Source: Argopecten irradians (Eukaryota; Mollusca; Bivalvia; Pectinida; Pectinidae). From it: a DNA stretch of 64,000 bases. The position numbers and the translations under genes are program-made. Location of the stretch: contig NC_091135.1 in assembly GCF_041381155.1 (NCBI RefSeq), positions 51,536,497 through 51,600,496 on the forward strand, given 5' to 3'. A model generated the notes under the pieces. The model ran no database searches. It saw only the letters and a program-made list of their open reading frames with translations, and was not told the DNA's origin. This document shows, piece by piece, positions 48,001 to 60,264 of the stretch (the stretch's first letter is position 1; each line of letters starts with the position of its first letter).

Positions 48001-51000
48001 TAAACTTAAGCTTGAAATGACCAGAACTTTCATTTAGATCTAACAAACAAACAAACCATACTAAATGCAATATAAAACAATTTACCAGCGGTTTCTTTAT
48101 GTAACTCAAGGAGAAACCCTTCTTCAATACTAGGTTCACAGGCACAGGGAACAGGTCTGGACCGGAATCTCTGTCCACGGAAATACAGATGGAAGGTGAA
48201 GTGTGAGGTTACCTGTCCAGGGACAGGGTCAGTATCTTCTATATGCTCCAGGAAGGCTTTCCCACTGCGGATGTGGAAGTAGAGGTAGCGTCGTGTAGGA
48301 TCAATATTGGCTGAAAGAAAAAGAACATGCTTTAGTACTAGAAGGAAAATTTCACGAGTGAGTTGACCAATGTATGTAAATTGTAAATCAGTCTACATAG
48401 AGATATTCACTGAGCAATATTGTTATATTTTCTATGTGGATATATAGTTTACGCTACCTTTTTTAGAAGGCAACTGTGTCAGCCTGTCATCTTTGTCTAG
48501 GAAGTGTGTAGCAGGACGACCATTATTAGCTCCAGCATTCCCGCTATCGAACTGAAGCTTTTGGAGAATGTCATCTACAAGTCCTCGCTGTTTAAGTTTT
48601 TGCAGTAATTCTTCCTCTCCAACTTGATCCATTCGTCCTGGGTACTCATCTTGAATTGACTCTGAAATAATGTCTCTTATACGATTTTGCACATCCATCT
48701 GAAAGGTTAAGCGTATAAAGTTTTAAAACCATGATCTTTTACATGTAACTCATCTCAGTATATTCATAATGAAGAGTATCATTCTGATTACTGATAAGAT
48801 AAATTTCTTAAAATTTTGTTGCAGAAAGCAGATGTGAACACATTAACACAATACTTATATATACAGTACACTGACTGAGTCAGACCTTTTATTTTGAAAA
48901 TATGAAAAAAAACGTAATAACAATATGTCTGGCTGTAAACTATTTGCAAGCCCTTTATTTACATCAGAAGCATCATTCAAATGTATATATAAACATGTAT
49001 ATAGCCATTATGTCCTAATAGTACAATTTGGTCCCCAAGTCATCATAACGAATGCAATTACGCCCTAAATGATTAGAAAGATCTTGAGGCTCTGCAGCAT
49101 GGGAAGCAGCGCTAGCAGTGGCAAATGGAATTCCATACCCAGAAATGTACATACAGTATATTCATGCTAATATCCTGTACAAATTGCAACCAACAAGAGC
49201 TGTACTTTAACAGAAATATTAGATTACAACCAACATCATGTAGCTAATTGAAGCCTGTGAGGTTAGCAGGTTCCATCAATGCCTTTCACATGTAGCTAAT
49301 CAACAACCAAGTAGAACGAATATACGTATCCGGCCTACTATACCTTTCGATTGTGTACGAAATGGTCCCTTTATGTTGGAGTGGAGCACTGCCTCAGAAA
49401 ATCACTCGGGCAGTTTTCTATACTTTGTTGTAGGTTTCCAATTATTTTAAGCGTACACATGCATTTATATATAATATTTTTGTACAAAAGAAACATAACA
49501 ACTATTCTTAATATCTACTTTACCACTCATAAGACATCAAATTCATAATTTGTAGACTTACCGTATAATTTTCCTTCAAAAAGACCATCATATTTATGTG
49601 AAAACATAATGTCTCACTGTGAATTTGATATTTTATACGGTTCAGTTTTATTGCCTATAGTAAGTGATATCAAACATGAAAGGTAAAATGCATACTGACA
49701 TTTTAATAATGGTTTGCGCAAACATTTCTTTGCTCCATTAGCAGTAATAGGCACCAATTATAGCTCTAAAGACGACACCTTTACCTATCTAAAAATCTTT
49801 TGAGCTACAAAATTGCAGCTAACAACCAGGCTACATGATTCATTGGTGTTACTCCAACAGGTTGGGGACCATCCCGTATATGCAGGATAGTCCTGCATTT
49901 GAGTTATAGTCCTGTATTTGAGGGATAATTTTGTTACGCAAATGCAGGATTCTATGAAATGAAAAGTGATAAAGTTAATTTAAACATTGTCATCAAAAAA
50001 GGGCATCATAATTTTTATATGGCATCATCACTAATACAACTTTTCACATTATTACTCAAATGGAAACAAATTTCATCATCTAAATGTTTGTAAAAGTCAC
50101 AAACAAAATCACCTCTCAGTGGGTTTTTTTGGTCGAATCTACAGCCGAACTTCGGCTGTTTCCCCTAGCCAAAAAATGCCTTATTTTCCCAATTTTGAAA
50201 TCAAATTTCCCAATAAAAACTTATCAAATTCAGTGACTTTTGTGTTGATAATTTGTAACAGATTTTCATTCCGAAAATGTGGAAATATAGTCTTCATTAC
50301 TTAAACAAATAATTTGGGATTAGAAACAATTTTTATTTCACGAAATGAAAACAAAATCGAAATGAGCATAAACTAGGTCGCAAGGTGCACCTTCAGTTCA
50401 GAGACGTTTTACAGACATTCAAGCTGATAAAATCAATAGTTAACTGCTTTTAAGTTATACAACAATGTTTCCAGAGTTAACTTACATTTTTAATCGTCTA
50501 ATTATTATTTTTTCGACATAATAAAGGAGTTTTTCTGTGTAAAACGATCTCTGTTCAAAGTAGGAAGTAGCACTTAGGATCTAATAATGGAGCCGGAATC
50601 CGGTTTCCGGAATTCAGGAATTTAGAAAAAAATGTAAAAGTGAAACGAATAAAAAAAGTTTTAAAAATGCAAATAGTGCTGAAAATTAAATGTTTTATTT
50701 TTCTTCTAATTATAAAAGGAAAATATCTTGTGGAATAGCATCAGAAATATTTATTAGATAATTCTTAAGTTTTTGATTTTCAATTTTCGAGTAAGTACAG
50801 TACTGCGATAAAAATATGGTATATTTTGGAGGCAATGGAATTTAATTTTGGGCAATTGCAAGGTAATTATTGGGCTCTACTTGCCCGGGGCCAGTAGTTT
50901 TGAAAATTTTTCACACCCATGAAATTTTTCCCAATTTCTTCCAAATTCCGAGTTATTTTCCCAATTGAAAAGGCATGGGCTGTTGAAAATAGTAAGTGAA

Positions 51001-51995
51001 AAAAACACTGCCTCTATTGCTTACTATGGGGCTAAAAATAGAACACAGGTAAAAGTCAATCAACCATGACATTTGCACTAAATTTCCCTGATGGCTATAC
51101 ACTGTAGTCTATGGAGAGCACCTAAATTGTCACTTTATTACAAAGTGAGATAATAGAATTCAATAGTTCATAAACAAATACATAAAGTTTTCAATTAGTT
51201 ATATGGGTATCTGAAAATGATGACGCCCTTTTTTGATACAAATTTTTAAAACAACTTTATCCATTTCCATTTCACATAATCCAGCATTTGAGTAACAAAT
51301 TTATCCCTCAAATACAGGACTATTACTCAAATGCAGGACTATCCTGCGTATACCAGATGGTCCCCAACCTGTCCAATAATGGTAGAGGTATAGCATGACA
51401 AGACACTTTTGAAACATAACATCATGTCCAACCTCTTAACTTTTGATAGGCAATCACGCGATTTATCCGATGCTGAGGGTATATTTTGGAAGTTGGGACT
51501 GTGATATAAAACATTTAAATCACATTTAATAGTCATCAATGTCAAATGCCTACCTCTTTTTCATAGATAAACAAACTTTTGACAAAATCAGACATTTCAC
51601 ACCACTTGTCTGATAGGATCCTCACACACACTCTGATATTGATAGGAGAACTACACTCATAAAGAAAGAACCAGAACCTTTTTCATGTCCCCAATATATT
51701 CCATAATTCATTATTGTGTACAATACGTACATTTTACATCACGGTACATTGCAAATAAATATTGATTTTGTCTACATATCTAAATAAAAGGGATCCCTGT
51801 GCAATACTGAAACGGTCTTTAATCATGCGGCGTAGTCTTAGTCGCACTTAGCATTATTACCACCAAATGTCAAATACAGCTGAAAACTTGCTGCTGCATG
51901 TTCCGATTCGGATATTGCCCGACAATTTTTACCTGCGAAAGCTGTGAATGAATGATCTGTTTCAATTCAGATATCTTCTCTGGTGGGAGAGCCAT
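39051..51995 (-). CDS. CEP76: Centrosomal protein of 76 kDa (CEP76)
   Basis: Centriolar protein that limits centriole reduplication. Twelve exons on the minus strand, in transcript order: 51933-51995, 48458-48698, 48086-48310, 47289-47474, 46818-47044, 43386-43577, 41996-42159, 41525-41645, 40872-41084, 40144-40231, 39645-39774, 39051-39189. All junctions are GT-AG, phases agree and the product is 662 aa; human CEP76 is about 659. The N-terminus MALPPEKISELKQIIHSQL matches the human start closely. A C2-type domain follows (about residues 100-270, including NIDPTRRYLYFHI and RPVPCACEP). Next comes a transglutaminase-like fold (about 300-450, including LFLVYAKQWWKEYLQIRP and CRNKG), then the conserved C-terminal domain ending KYKSVL. 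At two positions where I recall human CEP76 having GDCEDHA and PHAW, this protein has GDTEDHA (Thr380) and VVAW. Introns 1, 5 and 6 are filled with transposons. Start faces MEAK7. Confidence 0.95.
42301..42859 (+). mobile_element. TTAA-flanked MITE, family T3, copy 1
   Basis: 559 bp in CEP76 intron 6. Ends AGGGACAATTCA and ...GAATCGTCCCT form inverted termini; TTAA on both sides. Same orientation as 61259-61825, sharing 'atcgttgatcaata', 'cccgagccaaagtca.gcac' and 'agcagttctagacaaaa'-like blocks. Confidence 0.8.
42969..43327 (+). mobile_element. TTAA-flanked MITE, family T2, copy 2
   Basis: 359 bp in CEP76 intron 6, TTAA at 42965-42968 and 43328-43331. Close relative of 43831-44186; more diverged at its termini (GATGTTCACC, TTGAGCATCT). 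Confidence 0.75.
43661..43702 (+). repeat. Poly-T/poly-G tract
   Basis: About 20 T followed by about 12 G in CEP76 intron 5; low complexity, and length may be unreliable in assembly. Confidence 0.9.
43831..44186 (+). mobile_element. TTAA-flanked MITE, family T2, copy 3
   Basis: 356 bp in CEP76 intron 5. Termini AGATGCTCCACCGCCGACA and TGTCGGCGGTGGAGCATCT are perfect inverses. The right flank is TTAA and the left flank is TTCA, probably a mutated TTAA. Same orientation as 42969. Confidence 0.8.
44455..46777. mobile_element. TTAA-flanked element, family T4, split by a hAT-like insert
   Basis: Left terminus AGGGACATGAACCTAA and right terminus TTAGGTTCATATCCCT, flanked by TTAA at 44451-44454 and 46778-46781. 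About 1.48 kb of the 2.32 kb is the later insertion at 45029-46501, so the original was ~0.84 kb. Non-coding; in CEP76 intron 5. Confidence 0.75.
45029..46501. mobile_element. hAT-like non-autonomous element nested in T4
   Basis: Perfect 16-bp termini CAGGGGTGTACAATTC and GAATTGTACACCCCTG. A 6-bp flanking duplication AATGAT lies at 45023-45028 and 46502-46507. Both subterminal regions (about 45046-45130 and 46410-46480) carry clustered GGGCTAGTG / CACTAGCCC motifs, as expected of transposase binding sites. The ~1.2 kb AT-rich centre has no recognised transposase. CAGGG-type ends suggest hAT; the 6-bp rather than 8-bp duplication is a caveat. Confidence 0.7.
49858..51371. mobile_element. hAT-like non-autonomous element in CEP76 intron 1
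   Basis: Ends CAGGTTGGGGACCAT and ATGGTCCCCAACCTG. The terminal inverted repeat is about 47 bp, continuing with 'caggatagtcctgcatttga'. The 5-bp flanking duplication TCCAA is at 49853-49857 and 51372-51376. Its interior is partly replaced by the insert at 50117-51010. No transposase seen. Confidence 0.75.
50117..51010. mobile_element. Second TIR element nested inside the hAT-like element
   Basis: Starts CAGTGGGTTTTTTTGG and ends AAAAAAACACTG, with flanking CCTCT at 50112-50116 and 51011-51015. Subterminal 'ttttcccaatt' blocks are mirrored at both ends. 894 bp, non-coding. Confidence 0.6.
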
Positions 51996-52273
51996 AGCGA
52001 TCGGGTTGTGTTAAGATGCAGATCTATTGTCAGAAAGAACCGATATAAACCTTCCGATGCAATACTGTCACATTTTTCCATGCGGGAATGTTTTCGAATA
52101 TGGCCGCGAATAACGTTGTGCGCATGCGTAAATTTCGTCGGCCTTGCAAGGTCAACTTTCGTTTTGGAGATTTCATTTCCGGTTAAGTTGATGTACAATA
52201 AGTAGGCCTAACTGTCACACACTTGTGACATGTAAACAAACGGAATAAACTGCTACCAATAAAAGACGTTGAA
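51996..52273. promoter_or_regulatory. Shared CEP76/MEAK7 bidirectional promoter
   Basis: 278 bp between two divergent start codons, richer in CpG than its surroundings. TGCGCATGCGTA at 52119-52130 is a near match to the NRF1 palindrome. ATTTCCGGT at 52175-52183 is an ETS-like core on the minus strand, and ATATGGCCGC near 52099 resembles a YY1 site. There is no TATA box at a sensible place. Function inferred from arrangement and motifs. Confidence 0.65.
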
Positions 52274-55200
52274 ATGGGAGCTGCAGAAAGTAAAGATGGT
52301 AATGACTTCGTCGACGGAAGTTTGTTTTCAGCAGAGGAACAAGCTATTATAAAAGAATTACATGGAAAAATATCGGCCACAGAAGATTTGTTCAAGGTAT
52401 AATTACATATGTATATCACTTTATCAGTTTATTAGATAATAGATATAAATTTATCTTTATACTGAGTAACACAAACCTTCTGTTAGCAGTCAACATTCCA
52501 GTGTAGTAAGTTACTTTTGCAAAATCAATATCTAGATACGAAGGATGGTAATAAAGTTAATACAGTATAGTTTAAATTATGCAGTTTCATTTTCTATTTT
52601 AGCCCACCAACATCAGATGGTGGGCTATTCAAATCGCTTTTCGTCCGTGGTCCGTGGTCCGTCCTTCCGTCCATTAAAAATTCTTGTTACTGCTATTTCT
52701 CAGAAAGTAGTGAAGGCTTCTTTCTCAAATTTCATACGTAGGTTCCCCTATGGCCCTTGTTGTGCATATTGCATTTTTGGACCAATCGGACAACAAAATG
52801 GCCGACAGGCCGCCATCTTGGATTTTGACAATTGAAGTTTGTTACCGCTATTTTTCAGAAATTGCTGAAGAGATCTGTCTCAAATTGCATGTGCATGTTC
52901 CCCTAGGGGCCTAGTTGTGCATATTGCATTTTGGGACCAATCGGTGCACAAGATGGCCGACAGGCCGCCATCTTGGATTTTTATAGTTTAATTAAGCTGG
53001 TTACCATTTTTTCTCAGAAAGTACTGAAGGGATCTGTCTCAAATTTGATGCGCAGGTTCCCCTAGGTGTCTAGTTGTGCATATTGCATTTTGGGACCGAT
53101 CGATGAACAAGATGGCCAATAGGTAGCCATCTTGGATTTTGATAACTGAATTTTGTTACTGTTATATATATCTCAGAAAGTACTCAAAGGATCTTTCTCA
53201 AATTTCATGTGTAGTAATATGTTGTAAAAGATTGAAAAGCAGAGAAAAGATCCCTCTTTCGTTTGTCAGACATAGATCATTCTTTGGTGGGCGCCAAGAT
53301 CCCTCTGGAATCTCTTGTTAATTAAAGTTATAGGTTGATGGATAGAAGCCAAATGTTACTACACAACTGTCCCACAAGTTCCAACAGTATAAAAGCTAAA
53401 TGTTAGGGGGCTTTTTTTGTCCACCCATTGTCCAATGTTCACAGTAGTCGACTCATCTCTGATTAGTTATTGGTCATGTTCTTTCTTTGATTAATCCTTC
53501 GATTTTACATTTTCAGGGCCATTTAAAACTTCTGGGCAACAAACTTGCAGATAACTTGCTGAAATATTTATCCAGCAATGCATCTGGTAAAGCTAAAGGT
53601 GTTTTGTTTACATATCGACAATTCCATACATTTCTAAGTCAAATATACCACGGAAACTCCACAGATAAAGCAATTGCCTTAAAGGGGCTGTGTTCACAAA
53701 GTAAAGACATTTCACCAGAAGATTTGTTTCAGGTAAAGTGCTAATGAATGAGTGTGAATGAATGAATGACCTATTGGCCTTCATTCAAAGAATTGTGAGT
53801 GAAATATACAAGAAAACATGCATTGAATGATCATCGATCATCTATGAAAAATAAATGTATAAAAGAACGAGTGAATTAAGCATAAGACAGGTGGTCGCTT
53901 AAGACAGGGTCAATAATGAAAATAATTACGTACCAGATGCATGGTTAATTGTATAATGCTCCATTGAGGCGCATAATTACGTCGTGATTTTATGTGAAAA
54001 TTGAATGTTTTATTGACGATGTATCAAAGTTATACACCAGAATAATTTAGGTAAAGTGTCTAAAAGAAATAATATCAACTGGAAATATGATATGTATAAT
54101 GGTTTTAAGCTCTATCATATGATAGTTTAATTAAGATTAAAAGATGCAATATTTTGAGACTTAAGTGGTAATGATAATATCCATAGATTGCCATTACATG
54201 TGGGGTAAACACTGAGATTAACATTAAGATTCATTTTAATGCTTGATCAATCACAAATGTTGTCTGAGTTTCTACTTGCTAAATTAGACCTAAAATGATA
54301 TAATTGTGCTCATGGCAAGCGTAAGTTAAATACTGGAGACCCATTTAAATTATTATGTCTTATTTCAGACTGTATTTCAGTTAGTAACAGCTTATAGAGA
54401 GCTGACTAGATCTCTACCAAAATGGTCAAATTGGAGTTTAGATCAAGAAACTGATCAGCACAGAAAAGCTTTTACTTTTGGCATACTACAGGAGCTTTTT
54501 ACTAAAGGTCAGTATATGATGAGGTATTAATTTGTTGATCAAAATGTTTTCAATTTCAAAAATTTAAAAATTACTTTTTTGTTTTTTTAATGAGAAAGCT
54601 GCATGACAATCCAGATTTTTAATTGAGAGTTTACAGGTTCAGGTATCATTTGGTGATGATATATAAGTCATCCATTTTCTGATTAGTTTTAATTCATACT
54701 CATATGCTACTGTTAATACTAGTCATTTAAAGGATAGCTTGATCATAACCTTTTTTGGAAAATCAGCTGGTTCAGAATGATTATTCTACTAATAATATTC
54801 ATTTACAGGTTCCAGTAAGAAGGGCCCGGTGCCTGAGGCGAAGGTTCCCGATGGTGTTAGTTATACAGAGTCTGATATAGAAGACTTGTTTCCTAAATCT
54901 CCACTCTTTATTCAAGTGTGTGATACTGTACTCAGGACGTTATTTCCCATCAATACAGATGTAAGTTATATCACAGAGATTTTGGAAATATATACCTGGT
55001 ATTAATATATTTTTATTAGGTCACCTGAGACGAAGACTCAAGTGACCTATTCTAATCGCCATTTGTCCGTCTTCGTGCGTCATCCGTGGTCCGTGGGCCG
55101 TCGTGTGTTCGTAAACAATTTACATTTTCGACTTCTTCTCAAAAACCGCAGAAGCAATTTCAATGAAATTTTGCACAAACCTTCTTAGGTATAAGGCCAA

Positions 55201-58200
55201 TCAAAATTGTCAATCATATGACCCCAACCCTCCCAGGTGGCTGTGGGAGGGGCCAAAAGGGGTAAAATTGATTAAAATTTCACAAATCTTCTTCTCAACT
55301 CACAGATGTGTTAGAATCAAATACTCTTCATAGATAGAAAGGTCTCAAGGCCCTCTACAAAATTTGTGAATTATATGACCCTGGGGTCTCAGGTTTCCCT
55401 CTATTAAAAAATTGTCCATGACTGACCCCCAGGGGCCTTAGGGGCGGGGCCAAAAGGGGTCAAATAGGCTAAAACTTCAAAAATCTTCTCCTGAAATTCT
55501 GGACCTGATAGAATCAAATACTCTTCATAGATGAAAAGGTTTTAAGGTCCTTTACAAATATTGTGAATTTCATGGCCCTGGGATCTCAGATTTTCCCCTT
55601 GGGAGGGAGTCAAATTTACTATAGTTTATATAGGAAAAACAAATTTATGAACATTATTTGCTTTGTTTTAATAGGAAATGAGTCAAACTGGGTTAGAATT
55701 ATTAGCCTGAAATAGCATTTTAAGACCATATCCATATTGGTCCTGGCTGACTCTAGGGACCAGAGGGGCGGGGCCAAAATGGGTCAAAATGGCTAAAATT
55801 TCAAAAATCTTCTTCTGAATTCACAGGTTTGATGGAACCAAATAATCTTCATAGAGTAAAAAGTGAAATTTATAAAATCACTGACACTGACTGACTTCTA
55901 GTTTGGTTTTGTTGTTTAACGTTTGCAAAGCACATTGGAATTTTAGGCAAAAGGTTTGGTAACATAATACACTAACTATCAAAATGAAAAACAAAAAATA
56001 AAAATTCCAATACAAAGGTTCAACTTTAAAAATTATTCTAATTCGTAAATACTTTTTACAGATTTGAACCAACTTTGCAATGCTCTTTCAGTATCAGCAC
56101 TCAGGTGAACGTCAAGGCCACTTGGGCCTCTTGTATTGTAAATTGTATGCTTTTATCCTGAAATTAGAGCCTGTGGTCAACTCTTTAATTGATCTACATG
56201 TACCTCCAAAATTGGGTGCATTGTGTATCCAAAATCAAGTGACAATAACCATCAATAAGTTGTTTAAACCCAAACAAGTCTCTGAAATTTGAATGTGCTT
56301 TTGTGAAAAGGGCATATGATATGTTTTGTTTGGTAAGTTATCAAAATTCAAAAGAATAATGCAACAATACATTTTAACTGTGTACAAGTTGTGCTAGGAA
56401 GGAGGCTAGCCACCAAACCCTAATTATTTTAATACAAAATCAACTCACAAAGAGTCTAACATGTTATCAAAATGAAATATTCTTGTCAAATCAAGATATA
56501 ATTTCAACATTCTAGGCACTGGTGGTGAGTCTGATGTTAGGAGTACTCAATTTCATGATAATTTGTAAAACAGTGTAACATGAGGTTGATAGAAGTATAC
56601 ATTCTAATATCAATTCACTTAAAATTTACACAGGAGAGTTTACAGATCGAGAGATTGTGTTCAAGTTTGACAGTACCACTTACCACAGTACCTAAGCAAA
56701 CCATCCTTGATCCATGTGCCATGACATTTCTGAACTTTAACCTTCCAAAAGATCTGCAGACAGAATGGAGACTTGTGTTCAGCAACAATGTGTACGGAGA
56801 CAGTTTTACACAGCTTGTGTCTCATATCCTTAACAAGGGTCCTTCCCTTCTCATCATCAAGGATAAAACTGGCCATGTGTTTGGGGGTTATGCAAGTGAA
56901 AAATGGCAACTCAACTCCAAATTTTTTGGTATGAGAATTAGAATATATATGGAAAAAGTTTTGCTAAATCAGCACAAAATCAGTAAAAAAATTATGACAT
57001 ACCAGTACAGATAGATATATCAAATGATTTAAATTATTATCTTCAATGATATATAACTTTGTATGCTTAACATATATACTGTATATGTTGGGAAACCATT
57101 TCTAGGATATCATGGAAATCACGCATTAGAAATCAGCAAATTTCATACAAGATATTAACTAATTGATAAATATCACTTCCAAAGAAACACTGTCACAGCT
57201 AGCCTGTGTTTTTTCTTTGTCTGTCTCATTTGATTTTTTTTTTGTCCCAGGCACTGCAGACAGCTTCCTCTTCACCCTGGCTCCACAGTATGGAATTTAT
57301 ACCACAACATCTTACAACTCTAATTACATGTATTTGAACCAAGGACAACAAACACTTCCCAATGGTTTGGTGAGTAAATCATTAGGTAATATTCCTTAGG
57401 CTCAAGTAAAATTTGTGCACTTTGGATCAATTGAAGTTATATTTGGTCACAAAATGAAACACAAAGTTTAACAATTACAATTTTATTCATAGTCAGTTAA
57501 TAAGAGATAAGTGTATATTGGTGTCATACTGTTTCCAGGGTATGGGTGGTCAGTTTGATTACTTTGGTCTTTGGATTGACCAGTCATTTAACTACGGCCA
57601 TAGTAAAGCACAGCCACGCTGTACAACCTACGCCAGTCCACAGTTGTCAGGGACAGTGGAGTTTGAGGTGGTAGCCCTAGAGGTGTGGGAAGTTGGGCCA
57701 GAACCTAAAGCTGACAGTGATGACGAGGAGGATTGTGGACAGGTATGTACTCTTATGAAGGTTGCCAGGTACTGGGTGCGAGTTGGTTTTTCTATGGGTA
57801 CTCTGGCTTTCCTTTGCCTCCAAACTGACCTCTGCTGTTGAATGTAAAACAATAACGAACAAGTGTCCTTAATGATTTTTCCCCTTATAACAAGAGGCCC
57901 AGAGGACCTGTATCGTTCGCCTGTATTTTTAGTAGTTATCACAAAAACTTTCGGGGCTTTGTAATTGTTAAACTTTTTTATGCACCTAGAAATCAAAATC
58001 TCATGCAACCACATTACTAACCTAAACATTTTGTATATGGACTGGTTCCAGTGAAATATGACCGCCATTTATAGCACAGTTCCAGAGAAGAAGCCATTTA
58101 TATAATCAGTAATGCTTAATTGAACATGCCCCCCCCCCCCTCAACTTTGCCCCGCCCCTCAGGCACCTGGGGGGGGGGGGGAGTCACTTCAACATTGCTA

Positions 58201-58881
58201 TTTTAAATCTCAACCACCTATGGATGCTACCATTGAAGTATGACTGCTATCCATTGCTTAGTTCCATAGAAGAAGTCTTTCATATCAAAAGTGCAAAATT
58301 TACCTCCTTGGCCCCATCCCTGGTCAGCCCCATCATTTCTCTAAAATTTAATTCTCAACCATATAGGGATGCTGCCAGTGAAATATGACTGCTATACATT
58401 GCTTAGTTGCAGAGAAGAAGTTGTTTCTGTCATTAATCCAAAATTTGACCCTGTTTTGGCCCTGGCCCTCAGGCCCCTGGGAGGTCAGCCCCATCATTTC
58501 TATAAATTTGTATCCAAACCTTCTAGGGATGCTTTTTGTCAAATTTTGTGAAATATCAATTTGTGGTTATTGAGAAGAAGTCAATTGTTGGCAGACAGAC
58601 GGACGCCGGACGCCACAGTAAGGCATTAGCTCTCCTTGGTCCTTTGCTAAAAAAGAGCATTAATAAATATCTTTGACAAAGAATATTAATTTTGGAAAAT
58701 GGAATAAATTCTCTTCCAGGATAAGAAGAAAAGTATTTTGGATGGTAATGCAGAGGCCAGGGCAATGTTGTCTCTAATAGGTAAGGAGAGAGTCAGCGAG
58801 GGCTATCGTGACGAGGACGATGATATGGAGATATCCGAGGATATGAAACGAAAGATGAATACGATACCATCACTTATATAG
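52274..58881 (+). CDS. MEAK7: MEAK7, TLDc-domain MTOR-associated protein
   Basis: Lysosome-associated regulator of mTOR signalling in mammals (also called TLDC1). Eight exons: 52274-52396, 53517-53732, 54369-54507, 54809-54960, 56634-56928, 57251-57369, 57539-57742, 58720-58881. All junctions are GT-AG with matching phases; product 469 aa, human about 456. The start MGAAESK has Gly2 and a small residue at position 6, fitting N-myristoylation, which anchors the human protein to lysosomes. The TLDc domain spans about residues 234-403 with the diagnostic stretches VFGGYAS, NYMYLNQGQQTLPNGLG, YFGLWID, CTTYASPQLS and LEVWEVG. The C-terminus has the acidic linker SDDEED and KKKSILDGNAEA, which matches the human KSILDADPEA segment. 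Introns 1, 4 and 7 each hold a tandem-core element. Poly(A) signal at 58995. Confidence 0.95.
52597..53320 (+). mobile_element. Tandem-core (Helitron/HINE-like) element in MEAK7 intron 1
   Basis: Starts TTTT + AGCCCACCA hairpin (AGCCCACCA/TGGTGGGCT). It contains four units of ~157 bp, recognisable by 'ctcagaaagta.tgaag' and 'gccgccatcttggatttt', the last one truncated. It ends with the hairpin AGATCC-CTCT-GGAATCT followed by CTTGTTA. Same architecture as 55018 and the reversed 36213. Non-coding. Confidence 0.8.
55018..56134 (+). mobile_element. Tandem-core (Helitron/HINE-like) element in MEAK7 intron 4
   Basis: 5' hairpin AGGTCACCTGAG...CTCAAGTGACCT (55018-55050), then 'cgtcatccgtggtccgtggg'. 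Diverged tandem units follow, each with 'aatcttct.ctgaa' and 'aatcaaatactcttcatag'. The 3' hairpin AGGCC-ACTTG-GGCCT is followed by CTTGTA. Non-coding. Confidence 0.8.
57889..58655 (-). mobile_element. Tandem-core (Helitron/HINE-like) element in MEAK7 intron 7
   Basis: Reverse orientation. The minus-strand 3' end is AGGTCC-TCT-GGGCCT followed by CTTGTT; the other end has AGCAAAGG after a T-run. Diverged units of ~160 bp repeat 'tatgactgctat.cattgctt'. It holds C- and G-runs at about 58128 and 58171 that may be assembly-sensitive, and 'gacggacgccggacgcc' near the 5' end. Non-coding. Confidence 0.7.
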
Positions 58882-58994
58882 ACATATCATTGCTATCGTA
58901 TGATTACTGTGTGATCATGCACAAGCTGAGTTGGCAATCGGATCTTCATAATGTTATTTTAATGTTTCAAAACATTTCAGTTTTTATTTATTAT

Positions 58995-59000
58995 AATAAA
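58995..59000 (+). terminator. MEAK7 poly(A) signal
   Basis: AATAAA 114 bp after the MEAK7 stop codon; the first such signal downstream. Confidence 0.6.
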
Positions 59001-59002
59001 TA

Positions 59003-59188
59003 CAGTAAAACATGGTTATAACAAACCTCCAGGGACCAACAAAATCGTTTCATTACAAGCATATAAAATAATTTGTTATACAAATGCTGCAGACATCTTA
59101 TAGGACCCCTTGTTGGGGAATAAATAATACTAAGTTATTACTACCTATGAATTTGTTGTATTATGTTTGTTATAAACATGTTTTATTG
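59003..59188. mobile_element. Small pogo/Tigger-like MITE
   Basis: About 186 bp. Begins CAGTAAAACATGGTTATAAC and ends GTTTGTTATAAACATGTTTT + ATTG; the terminal inverted repeat is imperfect, with TA on the left flank. CAGTAAAAC-type ends with a TA target are typical of Tc1/mariner-pogo elements. Confidence 0.55.
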
Positions 59189-60264
59189 CAGTGCCATGGA
59201 GAATACCCATAAGTTCAAGCAACATTATATGTATTCAGGGATGTTAATCTCAGATTTAGTGGTCTTTTATGGAGTCTGATTTGTTTAGTTATTATGTTGT
59301 GTTTATTTCCAATAATCAGTATTACTTAGTCTACTGAAACAGTAATACAAAATTAATGTATATATGCACTCAAGATTTCAGATTAAAAATAATTATAGCA
59401 TGTCAAATATATGGCATGAGTCAGTTATCTTTTATATTTCATTTTTTTCTGTGCCATATTGTAATGTACCTGTCAGCAAAACACATTTAATGCACAATGA
59501 ATTTGCAGATTCTAAATTGATTTTCAAAATATGATTTTGATTCCACAACAAGTACATATGTACATATAAATCATTATGTAGTCTATCAATTGTTTTGGTG
59601 TTTTAGGAATTATAAAATAATCGTCATGGATCATGTATCTGTAAATCAAACTGATTTTCTATCTCTGCATATACTAGATTGATTGTTATACAACTACAGT
59701 GTTTACAGTAAAATTTACATTTTACAGCTTATTTAAATAATTTTTGTATTTGTTATCTTTACATATATAATCAATGTATATTGATGTAGTAATGTTATCA
59801 AATTCATTATTGAACACTTAAATATTGATTTGCACATATCTTCACGATTGCAGTAGCATAATGAATTATTTTTGTATTTTGATATATAAGATATATACAT
59901 TATATAATTTATCATGAGCCAAATGAATATCAGTAATTTGTTTTTCTCGTCAGCTAATATTTCTGAAAATTACCTGATTATATAAATAGCTAAAAACATC
60001 CTAACAATATTTTCTTGACGACAATGAGTGAGTTTGATTGGTCCGTTATTCAACCATGTGGGTTAATTTTCACAGGTAAATAGTTTTTTTACACTCTTAA
60101 GACCCCTGATGAGTAAATTCCATCAAGTGATTGATATATTAAGTTCCAACTTTACTTGTGTCACAACATCTGTAAATAAATATTAAAAGTTTCAATACTA
60201 TCAGATATATCTTTAACTAGTCAAAATCTTTCACAGGTCACAAGAGGATCAAAATGTGTAGATA
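59189..60264. other. Intergenic, no feature
   Basis: Strongly AT-rich; nothing recognised. Confidence 0.5.

Noticed and set aside
58120-58185. Possible functional G-rich/C-rich structure
   Set aside because: Simple C- and G-runs inside a transposable element core; likely low-complexity drift, with uncertain length.
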